From Bradyrhizobiaceae bacterium PARB1 (GTDB lineage Bacteria; Pseudomonadota; Alphaproteobacteria; Rhizobiales; Xanthobacteraceae), in assembly GCA_002256345.1 (NCBI GenBank), contig NKIY01000006.1, positions 124,001 through 188,000 on the forward strand: a DNA stretch of 64,000 nt. Direction: 5' to 3'. The notes under the pieces were generated by a model, which had not been told where the DNA came from, did no database searches, and saw only the letters and a program-made list of their open reading frames with translations. Shown here one piece after another: positions 18,888 through 26,331 of the stretch. The translations under genes were made by a program, and so were the position numbers. How positions within the stretch are numbered: the first letter of the stretch is position 1; each line of letters begins with the position of its first letter.

Positions 18888-20300
18888 ATGAGTAAGCGTA
18901 TCATTCCCCTGATCATGTGCGGCGGCGCGGGAACGCGACTTTGGCCATCCTCGCGCGAAGGGCGGCCGAAACAGTTCTTGCCGCTGTTCGGACCGCGATC
19001 GACATTTCAGGACACCATTCTGCGGATATCCGATCCCGCGCTGTTCGATCGCCCCATCGTTATCACCAGTGCGGCCTATCGCTTCATGGTGCGCGAGCAA
19101 CTTGCCGAAATCGGACGCGAAGCCGATATCCTGCTGGAGCCGGCGCGCCGTGATTCCGGTCCGGCTATCGCTGCAGGCGCTGTATTTGCGCTGACACGAG
19201 ATCCCGAAGCTGTGGTGCTGGCGCTGGCTGCTGATCATGTGGTGCGCGATGTCCCAGCCTTCGTTGCCGCTTGCCGTGCGGGACTGGTCGAGGCCGATAA
19301 CGGCCACATCGTTACCTTTGGTGTCACGCCGGAGCGGCCCGCGGTGGAATACGGCTATATTTCGCCAGGCGATGGACTATCGGGTGAGGTGAAGCGCGTA
19401 GCCAAATTCGTCGAGAAGCCGGATATGCCGACTGCCACGCGCTATGTCGAAGCCGGCTATCTTTGGAACAGCGGTAACTTCATGTTCCGCGCGGCCACGC
19501 TGCTCGACGAATATCGCACGGTGGACGCGGAGAGCGTCGCAACAATCTCGAATGCGGTGACAAAAGCCGGCAGCGATCTCGGCTTCTTTACCCTTGAGGC
19601 CGATGCCTTCAGGCAGGCGAGGGCGATTTCGGTGGATTATGCGGTCATGGAAAAGACGAAGCGGGCGGCCGTTGTGCCCGTCTCGTGCGGCTGGTCCGAT
19701 GTCGGTTCATGGCTCGCCGTGTGGGAGTTGTCGGACAAGGATGCTCAGGGCAATGCGGCGCAGGGTGTGGCTGTGTTCGAAGATGCCCGCAATTGCAACG
19801 TAGCCAGCGATGGGCCGGTCGTGGCGTTGGAGGGGGTGGACGATCTCGTTGTGGTCGCGACGCACGACGCCGTGCTGGTCTCACGACAGAAGGACGCCAA
19901 TAATTTGAAGCGCCTCGTGGCGAAGCTCAAGGTCGCAGCGCCCCAGGTCACTGAAGACCATCTCAAGACCCATCGTCCATGGGGATCGGTGCAGGCGCTG
20001 GAGACCGGCGAGCGCTATCAGGTCAAGCGTCTCGTCGTGAAGGCAGGTGAGCGGATGTCGCTACAGATGCATCACCATCGCTCGGAGCATTGGATCGTCG
20101 TGCGCGGCACCGCGAGGGTGACGCTGAACGATCAGGTCAAGGTGATGCAGGAAAACGAGTCGATCTACATTCCGATCGGCGCCATGCATCGTCTGGAAAA
20201 TCCCGGCAGGATTCCGCTCGAACTCATCGAAGTGCAGACTGGCAGCTATCTCGGTGAGGACGACATCATCCGCATCGAGGACGATTACAAGCGGACTTGA
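18888..20300 (+). CDS. manC: Mannose-1-phosphate guanylyltransferase / mannose-6-phosphate isomerase
   Basis: A bifunctional 470-residue enzyme. The N-terminal nucleotidyltransferase has MCGGAGTRLWPSSREGRPKQF; the middle has YGYISPG, VEKPD and WNSGNF; the C-terminal cupin isomerase (from about 385) has MSLQMHHHRSEHWIVVRGTA and ESIYIPIGAMHRLENPG. It makes GDP-mannose for polysaccharides. It shares orientation with the UDP-GlcA epimerase just upstream. No phosphomannomutase gene is in the window. Confidence 0.95.
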   Translation: MSKRIIPLIMCGGAGTRLWPSSREGRPKQFLPLFGPRSTFQDTILRISDPALFDRPIVITSAAYRFMVREQLAEIGREADILLEPARRDSGPAIAAGAVFALTRDPEAVVLALAADHVVRDVPAFVAACRAGLVEADNGHIVTFGVTPERPAVEYGYISPGDGLSGEVKRVAKFVEKPDMPTATRYVEAGYLWNSGNFMFRAATLLDEYRTVDAESVATISNAVTKAGSDLGFFTLEADAFRQARAISVDYAVMEKTKRAAVVPVSCGWSDVGSWLAVWELSDKDAQGNAAQGVAVFEDARNCNVASDGPVVALEGVDDLVVVATHDAVLVSRQKDANNLKRLVAKLKVAAPQVTEDHLKTHRPWGSVQALETGERYQVKRLVVKAGERMSLQMHHHRSEHWIVVRGTARVTLNDQVKVMQENESIYIPIGAMHRLENPGRIPLELIEVQTGSYLGEDDIIRIEDDYKRT

Positions 20301-20328
20301 GGCAGGGCATATCGCGTCGGGTAAGCGC

Positions 20329-20520
20329 CTAGCGATATGCGGTGAACTTCTTGTAGATCCAGCGGCGGCCGTCGTGTCGCCGCCACACCTGTCCGCGCAC
20401 CAGACGCCCGGTGATCGATCGCCGCGGGATCAGCACCGTCCACAGGTGCCAGACCGCGGTCCAGCCAGCGCGCGGCTTGAGTTTCAGGATGCGCAGATGA
20501 TTCTGGGTTTCAGCGAACAT
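20329..20520 (-). CDS. Small basic conserved-looking hypothetical protein (63 aa)
   Basis: A 63-residue, strongly basic, tryptophan-rich ORF (AVWHLWTVLIPRRSITGRLV, then RRHDGRRWIYKKFT). The composition is unlike a random frame, and I recall similar IPRRSITGRLV...GRRWIYK proteins in Bradyrhizobium genomes; this is from memory and unverified. It starts at an ATG and lies alone in the gap between manC and the next plus-strand gene. The ribosome binding site is weak. The function is unknown. Confidence 0.55.
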   Translation of the reverse strand: MFAETQNHLRILKLKPRAGWTAVWHLWTVLIPRRSITGRLVRGQVWRRHDGRRWIYKKFTAYR

Positions 20521-20705
20521 GGCGATCTCGGCGTTCGGATCTCCGCAGTTGTGCGTAACAAGCCGAATTATTCAATTGCGACGTGGACTTAACCTAACCG
20601 ATCAAGGTTACCGGCGAAGCTTTTCGTCCGGCTTTCCCAAATTTAATGGATAACCGGCCGCGCGCCGCGTAAACTTCGCGGGTGTGTTCCAGTTGAGCAA
20701 TTCCG

Positions 20706-21005
20706 TTGAAAGTTTTTACCCTCGAAATCGATGGACAACCGACTATGGTCTTCGATGCCGGTAGCATTGAAGAGGCGCGCGGCATCTGCGCGCTGCCAGA
20801 GTTTCGCGCTGATATCGGCGAGTTGAAGCGGCACGGCAAACCGCTGTTTGGCGATGTCGCAGTGTTCGCGGCGCGCGATGCCACGGCGACCGAAATCGTT
20901 GCCTTCAATCATGCCATGACCAATGCCGGACCGTCGGATGGGCCGACCATGGCGTTTCTGGTTCCGGTCGACGGAATGGTCGTGACGATTATCCAGCCCG
21001 AGTAG
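20706..21005 (+). CDS. Hypothetical protein (99 aa)
   Basis: A 99-residue acidic protein beginning at a TTG codon. The sequence reads MKVFTLEIDGQPTMVFDAGS, then SIEEARGICALPEFRADIGELKRHG, and ends in FLVPVDGMVVTIIQPE. The alternation of strands and helices and the coding-like codon use favour a real gene. No ATG lies near the front and no good ribosome binding site is seen, so the start is uncertain. I recognise no domain. It sits 84 bases upstream of the second galE. Confidence 0.6.
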   Translation: MKVFTLEIDGQPTMVFDAGSIEEARGICALPEFRADIGELKRHGKPLFGDVAVFAARDATATEIVAFNHAMTNAGPSDGPTMAFLVPVDGMVVTIIQPE

Positions 21006-21089
21006 ATCGCGGCGGCCCGCGGAGCGGTCGTCATTTCTCCAACAACACTTCGTTCGCTTTGAGCGAGCCGGCTACAGGATTTTCGCGCG

Positions 21090-22085
21090 ATGGATTCGAG
21101 GCAAGCCGTTTTGGTCACCGGCGGCGCGGGATACATCGGCGCGCATTGCTGCAAGGCCCTGCACGATGCCGGCTATCTGCCGATCTGTTACGATAATCTG
21201 TCGAGCGGCCACAAATCCTTCGTCAAATGGGGACCGTTGGTCGTTGGCGACATCGCCGATGCCAGCAAAGTGGCGGAGACGATCGCAACCCAGGGCGTCG
21301 TTGCCGTGATGCATTTTGCGGCCTTCAGCGCGGTTGGCGAGTCCGTCATCGATCCGCAGAAATACTACCAGAACAATCTCGCCGGCACGCTCGGGCTGCT
21401 GCAGGCCATGCGCGAGACCGATGTGCTGAAACTTGTCTTTTCCAGTACCGGCGCGGTCTATGGGCAGGCCGACAGCAAGCCGATAGCAGAGGCGGCCGCG
21501 GGTCGACCGATCAATCCCTATGGCATGAGCAAGTGGATGATCGAGCAGGTGCTCGCCGACTATCGCCACGCTTATGGACTGAATTCGTTCAGTCTGCGCT
21601 ATTTCAACGCTTGCGGGGATGACCCCGGGGGGGAGATCGGCGAATTGCGCGATCCGGAAACGCACCTCATTCCGCGTGCCATGATGGCGCTGCAGGGACA
21701 TGTCGATTTCTCGGTGTTCGGCGACGACTACGCGACGCCGGATGGCACCGCGATTCGGGACTACATCCATGTCGCTGATCTCGCTGCTGCGCATATTCTC
21801 GCGCTGAAGCATTTGCTGGAGGGCCACCGGGGAGGTGCGTTCAATCTGGGCACGGGGAGCGGCTTCTCGGTTCTGGAGATTCTGAAGGCAATCGAGCTGG
21901 AGGCGGGACGCACCGTGCCCCGTGTCATTCGCGAGCGCCGCGCCGGTGACCCCGAATTCCTGGTAGCCGATCCGTCTGCCGCTGTTGCCGTGCTGGGCTT
22001 CCGTCCGGCATTCTCGGACCTCGCCACGATCGTGCGCACCGCCTGGGCTTGGCATCGGAAGGCACATCAGGTTCGGAGCGGTTAG
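21090..22085 (+). CDS. galE: UDP-glucose 4-epimerase (second copy)
   Basis: A 331-residue extended SDR with TGGAGYIGAHCCKAL, CYDNLSSGH, MHFAAFSAVGESV, FSSTGAVYG, catalytic YGMSKWMIE, and RYFNACGDDPGGEIGE. It is clearly a paralogue of the galE at 8303-9316 but diverged throughout, so it may differ in substrate (UDP-Glc or UDP-GlcNAc). AGGA lies about 10 bases before the ATG. A G7 run near 21625 sits in its coding sequence but the frame is intact. Confidence 0.92.
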   Translation: MDSRQAVLVTGGAGYIGAHCCKALHDAGYLPICYDNLSSGHKSFVKWGPLVVGDIADASKVAETIATQGVVAVMHFAAFSAVGESVIDPQKYYQNNLAGTLGLLQAMRETDVLKLVFSSTGAVYGQADSKPIAEAAAGRPINPYGMSKWMIEQVLADYRHAYGLNSFSLRYFNACGDDPGGEIGELRDPETHLIPRAMMALQGHVDFSVFGDDYATPDGTAIRDYIHVADLAAAHILALKHLLEGHRGGAFNLGTGSGFSVLEILKAIELEAGRTVPRVIRERRAGDPEFLVADPSAAVAVLGFRPAFSDLATIVRTAWAWHRKAHQVRSG

Positions 22086-22257
22086 CCTGGTGAGGACCGA
22101 GAAGGCTGGGAAAGACCGGGTTCTGGGGCGAAATTCCCTGTAATTCTCTGAATCAAAACGTGTTTGAATCCCGTTTTTTGCTGCATCGCCACATTTGTGG
22201 CGACATGTTAGGACACCCGCACGCACTGGGGATGGGCGTGATTTGGTGGGATTAAGT

Positions 22258-23271
22258 ATGACTTCGAGCGGTTCCAAAGCAGTTGGTGGGGATCAGATGC
22301 GCGTGCTCCGTGTGGGCGTGGTTGGCGCTGGCGTCATGGGAACGAACCACGGCCGGGTGCTGGCCGGGCTGCCGGGCATTGAGATGATCGGTATCGTCGA
22401 TCCTCTGGCCGAGCACAGGACGCGTGCCGAGAACCTCATCGGCTGCAAGACCTTTGTCGAGCTCGATGCGTTGTTCGCTGCCGGCGTCGATGCGGTGACG
22501 ATCGCGGCGCCGACCCACCTCCATCACGAGATCGCGCTCGCCTGTATCGCCAGGGGAATCCACGTCCTCGTCGAGAAACCGGTGGCGTCCACAGTCGAGG
22601 AAGGCCGCGAGATCGTCGCTGCCGCGAAGGAGGCCGGCGTCACCCTGATGATTGGCCATGTGGAGCGCTTCAATCCGGCCGTTGCCACGATCAAGAAGGC
22701 GATCGCCGGCGAGGACATCCTCTCGATCGGCATCACCCGGGTCGGTCCGTTCCCGCCGCGCATGTCCAATGTCGGCGTGGTGATCGACCTCGCGGTTCAT
22801 GACATCGATCTGATCCGCTGGTTCACCGAAAGCGACATTGTCGAAGTGCAGCCGCAACTCGCTTCGGCTATCGCCGAGCGCGAGGACATCGCACTGCTGC
22901 AGTTCCGTACGGCGTCCGGCGTGCTCGCCCATATCAACACCAACTGGCTGACGCCGTTCAAGGCGCGCACGGTGACGGTTGCGACGCGGGGCAAGTATGT
23001 GACCGGCGATCTGTTGACGCGGCAGGTCACCGAATGTTTCGGCTTCAAGACCGACGGCAGCTATTCCATGCGCCATCTACCCGTTGGCCAGGATGAGCCG
23101 TTGCGCGCCGAACTCAATGCCTTCCTCGATGCCGTACGCACTGGCGGCGTGCCCGCGGTCACAGGTGAGGAGGGCGTCGCCTCGCTGGAAATCGCCATCC
23201 AGTGTCTGGAGGCACCGAAGACCCTCGCCGCCGCGGCGCCGCGCCCGGCACCGCGCAAGGTTGTCGGCTGA
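22258..23271 (+). CDS. gnnA: Gfo/Idh/MocA-family dehydrogenase, probable UDP-GlcNAc 3-dehydrogenase
   Basis: A 337-residue NAD(P)-dependent oxidoreductase. It has the Rossmann motif VGVVGAGVMGTNHGRVL, the family EKP motif in HVLVEKPVAS, and a catalytic region VVIDLAVHDIDLIRWF. It is followed by a DegT-type aminotransferase. This pair matches GnnA-GnnB, which oxidise and aminate C3 of UDP-GlcNAc for 2,3-diamino-2,3-dideoxyglucose lipid A, the lipid A type reported for Bradyrhizobium, Rhodopseudomonas and Nitrobacter. WbpB of UDP-diaminoglucuronate synthesis is the main alternative. The start at 22258 has GGTGGGA upstream; another in-frame ATG is at 22297. Confidence 0.82.
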   Translation: MTSSGSKAVGGDQMRVLRVGVVGAGVMGTNHGRVLAGLPGIEMIGIVDPLAEHRTRAENLIGCKTFVELDALFAAGVDAVTIAAPTHLHHEIALACIARGIHVLVEKPVASTVEEGREIVAAAKEAGVTLMIGHVERFNPAVATIKKAIAGEDILSIGITRVGPFPPRMSNVGVVIDLAVHDIDLIRWFTESDIVEVQPQLASAIAEREDIALLQFRTASGVLAHINTNWLTPFKARTVTVATRGKYVTGDLLTRQVTECFGFKTDGSYSMRHLPVGQDEPLRAELNAFLDAVRTGGVPAVTGEEGVASLEIAIQCLEAPKTLAAAAPRPAPRKVVG

Positions 23272-23342
23272 TCGACCAGCTCCGGGGCCTGAGGCCGCCG
23301 GCCTCGCTTCATCTTTCTCTCCCTTTTCCAACAGGCTTTCTG

Positions 23343-24482
23343 ATGAACCAGCACACCCCCGTTCCCTTCATCGACCTCAATGCCCAGCGCCAGCGGCTGG
23401 GACCGTCGGTCGATGAAGCTGTCACCCGGGTGCTCAATCACTGCCAGTTCATCAATGGGCCGGAAGTCGCCAAGCTCGAAGTCGAACTCGCAAAGTATTG
23501 CGGCGCCAAGCATGTGATCAGCTGTGCCAGCGGCACCGATGCGCTGATGATGGTGCTGATGGCCAAGCAGGTCGGCCCGGGCGATGCCGTTCTGTGCCCG
23601 TCCTTTACGTTCTGCGCGACCGGCGAGGCGGTCGCGCTGGTTGGTGCGTCGCCGGTCTTCGTCGATGTCGATGAAGCCACCTTCAATATCAGCGTTGAAT
23701 CGATCAAGCGTGGCATCGCCGCGGCGAAGAAGGCCGGTCTCAAGCCGCGCGCCATCATCCCCGTCGATCTGTTCGGCCAGCCGGCCGATCTCGATGCGGT
23801 GGCCGCGATCGCCGAGGCCGAAGGCATGTTCGTGCTCGAAGACGCCGCGCAGGCCTTCGGCGCAACCTACAAGGGCAAGCGCGTCGGCACCTCCGCGCTC
23901 GCCACCACCACCAGCTTCTTTCCGGCCAAGCCGCTCGGCTGCTTCGGCGACGGCGGCGCGATCTTCACCGATGACGACCGACTCGCCGATACCCTGCGCA
24001 GCATCCGCATCCACGGCCAGGGCTCGGACAAGTACGACAATGTCCGTCTCGGCATTACCGGCCGTCTCGACACCATCCAGGCAGCGGTCCTGCTGGAAAA
24101 GCTGAAGATCTTCGACGACGAGATCGCCGCCCGCAACAAGGTGGCCGATCGCTATGCCCGCAGCCTCGGCAATCTCGTCGGCGTTCCGCGCGTTGCCGAG
24201 GGCAATACCTCGATCTGGGCCTGCTACACCATCCGTCTGCCCAAGGGCACCGACCGCGACGCTTTCGCCAATGCGCTGAAGGCGCAGGGCGTGGCCAGCG
24301 CCATCTATTACGCGAAGTCGATGCATATGCAGACCGCCTACAAGGACTATCCGGTCGTCGATGGCGGCCTGCCGGTGAGCGAGGCGCTGTCGGCAGACGT
24401 CATCAGCCTGCCGGTACATGCCTATCTCGACGAAGCCGCGCAGGATCGTGTCATTCAAGCGGTGCGTGACGCGCTGGCGTGA
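23343..24482 (+). CDS. gnnB: DegT/DnrJ/EryC1-family sugar aminotransferase, probable GnnB
   Basis: A PLP-dependent aminotransferase of 379 residues. Seen are VPFIDLNAQRQRLG at the start, CASGTDALMMVL (cofactor phosphate site), EDAAQAFGATYKGKRVG, and TTSFFPAKPLGCFGDGGAIFT with the Schiff-base lysine in PAKPLG. It very likely aminates the 3-keto product of the preceding dehydrogenase, from which it is separated by 71 bases. The open frame reaches back into gnnA, but the ATG at 23343 gives the canonical family start. WbpE is the alternative specificity. Confidence 0.85.
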   Translation: MNQHTPVPFIDLNAQRQRLGPSVDEAVTRVLNHCQFINGPEVAKLEVELAKYCGAKHVISCASGTDALMMVLMAKQVGPGDAVLCPSFTFCATGEAVALVGASPVFVDVDEATFNISVESIKRGIAAAKKAGLKPRAIIPVDLFGQPADLDAVAAIAEAEGMFVLEDAAQAFGATYKGKRVGTSALATTTSFFPAKPLGCFGDGGAIFTDDDRLADTLRSIRIHGQGSDKYDNVRLGITGRLDTIQAAVLLEKLKIFDDEIAARNKVADRYARSLGNLVGVPRVAEGNTSIWACYTIRLPKGTDRDAFANALKAQGVASAIYYAKSMHMQTAYKDYPVVDGGLPVSEALSADVISLPVHAYLDEAAQDRVIQAVRDALA

Positions 24483-24512
24483 GGCTTTTTGCGGGCCACG
24501 ACTTCGATGGGC

Positions 24513-24634
24513 CGTCATCGTCCGCCCTGGCGCGCAATTGCGTGCTTGAGCGGGCGATCCAGTATCCGGCACGGCCACTATGAACCACAGCCACCTGTGT
24601 ATACTGGGTCACCCGGTCGAGCCGGGTGACGACA
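24513..24634. repeat. Composite palindromic intergenic repeat before murJ
   Basis: The left part reads GTCATCGTCCGCCCTGG...GGGCGATCCAGTA. The right part ends TACTGGGTCACCCGGTCGAG...GGGTGACGAC, which is the right half of the element at 2166-2249 in slightly different form. The outer ends are inverted (GTCATC / GACGAC). It separates gnnB from murJ. Confidence 0.65.
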
Positions 24635-24662
24635 AAGGCATTCGGGGCAGTAAACTCATCTG

Positions 24663-26195
24663 ATGCTGGGGCGTATTTTCACCGTCGGCGGATACACGCT
24701 GCTCTCGCGGATCACCGGATTCGCGCGCGACATTATGCTCGCCGCGATTCTCGGCGCCGGCCCCGTCGCCGATGCGTTCTTTGTCGCGCTCCGGCTGCCC
24801 AATCATTTTCGGGCGATCTTCGCCGAGGGCGCCTTCAACGCAGCTTTCGTGCCGGCTTACGCCCATGTGAGCGGGAAGGGTGGTCAGAACGCAGCCCATC
24901 TGTTCGCCGATCGCATCTTCACGCTGCTATTTGCCTCGCAGGTCGTTCTGCTTGTGCTCGCCATTGTGTTCATGCCGCAGGCAATGACGATCCTGGCCCC
25001 GGGCTTCACCGATGATCCTGCCCAGCGCAATCTCGCCATCGAGCTGACGCGCATCACTTTCCCCTATCTGCTGCTGATCACACTGGTGACGCTCTATGGT
25101 GGCATGCTCAATGTGATGCAGCGCTTCGCCAGCGCGGCGGCGGCTTCGATCTTTCTCAATATCTCGATGATGGCGACGCTGGCGCTCGCCGCTTTCTTTC
25201 CGAGCGCGGGCCATGCCGCCGCCTGGGGCGTGTTGATTTCCGGCGTGCTGCAATATCTCCTGCTTGCCGGCGACTTGCAGCGCCATGGTGGCCTGCCGCG
25301 CTTTGCGCCGCTGCGGCTGGATGGGGACATCCGCGGCTTCTTCCGTGCCCTCGGCCCGGCGACGCTGGGCTCCATGGGCACCCAAGTGGCGCTGTTCGCG
25401 GACACGATTATCGCGACATTCCTTCCGGTCGGCGCGCTGTCGGCGCTGTATTATGCGGACCGCCTGAACCAGCTTCCCATCGGGGTGATTGGCATTGCCA
25501 TCGGAACTGTGTTGCTGCCGGAAATGTCGCGGCGGATGGCGGCGAATGACCATGTCGGCGCCATGGGCGCGCAGCGGCGCGCCTTCCTCTTCACGCTGCT
25601 GTTTTCGCTGCCTTTCGTCGCTGCGTTTCTCGTCGTGCCCGATGTCATCATGCGCGCGATGTTTGCGCGCGGCGCCTTCAGCAAAGCCGATGCCGCAGTC
25701 GCCGCTGCGACGCTGGCCGCTTACGCCATTGCGCTGATCCCCTTTGTGATGATCCGCAGTGCCGTCGCCACTTTCAATGCCCGCAAGGACACGACCACGC
25801 CGATGATCGCCGCACTGACCGGCATCGCGGTCAATGTGGTGCTCAAGATCATGCTGATGGGCTCGCTGGCGCAGATCGGCCTCGCGCTCGGCACAGCAGC
25901 GGGCGCGTGGATCAATCTGCTGCTGGTGATCGGCTTTGCCGTGCGTGCCGGCTATCTCGAGTTCGATCGCGGTTTCCTCGTCGCGCTCGGCAAGTTCGCC
26001 GTGGCCGGTGTCATCCTCGCCGCCGCTTTGTGGGGCACCGCGCAACAGGCCGCGACGCATCTTGCCGACCTCACAACGCTCCGCGACGAAGCGACGCTGG
26101 GCGCTCTCATCATCGTGACTTTGGTCGTCTATTGCGCGTCGATTCTGGCGCTGTTCGGCAGAAGCTGGCTGCGCAATCTGATGCGTGCGCGCTGA
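24663..26195 (+). CDS. murJ: Lipid II flippase MurJ (MviN)
   Basis: A 510-residue inner-membrane protein of the MOP superfamily with about 14 transmembrane segments. It flips lipid II to the periplasm for peptidoglycan synthesis. Diagnostic runs are the N-terminal TLLSRITGFARDIMLAAILGAGPVADAFFVALRLPNHFRAIFAEGAFNAAFVPAY pattern (MurJ/MviN signature), YYADRLNQLPIGVIGIAIGTVLLPEMSR, and FARGAFS. It starts at an ATG just after the intergenic repeat, with a weak ribosome binding site. It is an essential housekeeping gene at the edge of the envelope region. Confidence 0.95.
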   Translation: MLGRIFTVGGYTLLSRITGFARDIMLAAILGAGPVADAFFVALRLPNHFRAIFAEGAFNAAFVPAYAHVSGKGGQNAAHLFADRIFTLLFASQVVLLVLAIVFMPQAMTILAPGFTDDPAQRNLAIELTRITFPYLLLITLVTLYGGMLNVMQRFASAAAASIFLNISMMATLALAAFFPSAGHAAAWGVLISGVLQYLLLAGDLQRHGGLPRFAPLRLDGDIRGFFRALGPATLGSMGTQVALFADTIIATFLPVGALSALYYADRLNQLPIGVIGIAIGTVLLPEMSRRMAANDHVGAMGAQRRAFLFTLLFSLPFVAAFLVVPDVIMRAMFARGAFSKADAAVAAATLAAYAIALIPFVMIRSAVATFNARKDTTTPMIAALTGIAVNVVLKIMLMGSLAQIGLALGTAAGAWINLLLVIGFAVRAGYLEFDRGFLVALGKFAVAGVILAAALWGTAQQAATHLADLTTLRDEATLGALIIVTLVVYCASILALFGRSWLRNLMRAR

Positions 26196-26331
26196 CGCTG
26201 TAGAGCGGAGACCGGCCGATTACGGCTTCGCCGAATCCGGCCCTACGGCATCGTGTTCACGATGCTGCATCGCCCACTTGCCGCTCTTTCTCCGCTGTGT
26301 AGACTGTTTCTAAATGTTAGCCGGAGGACCA

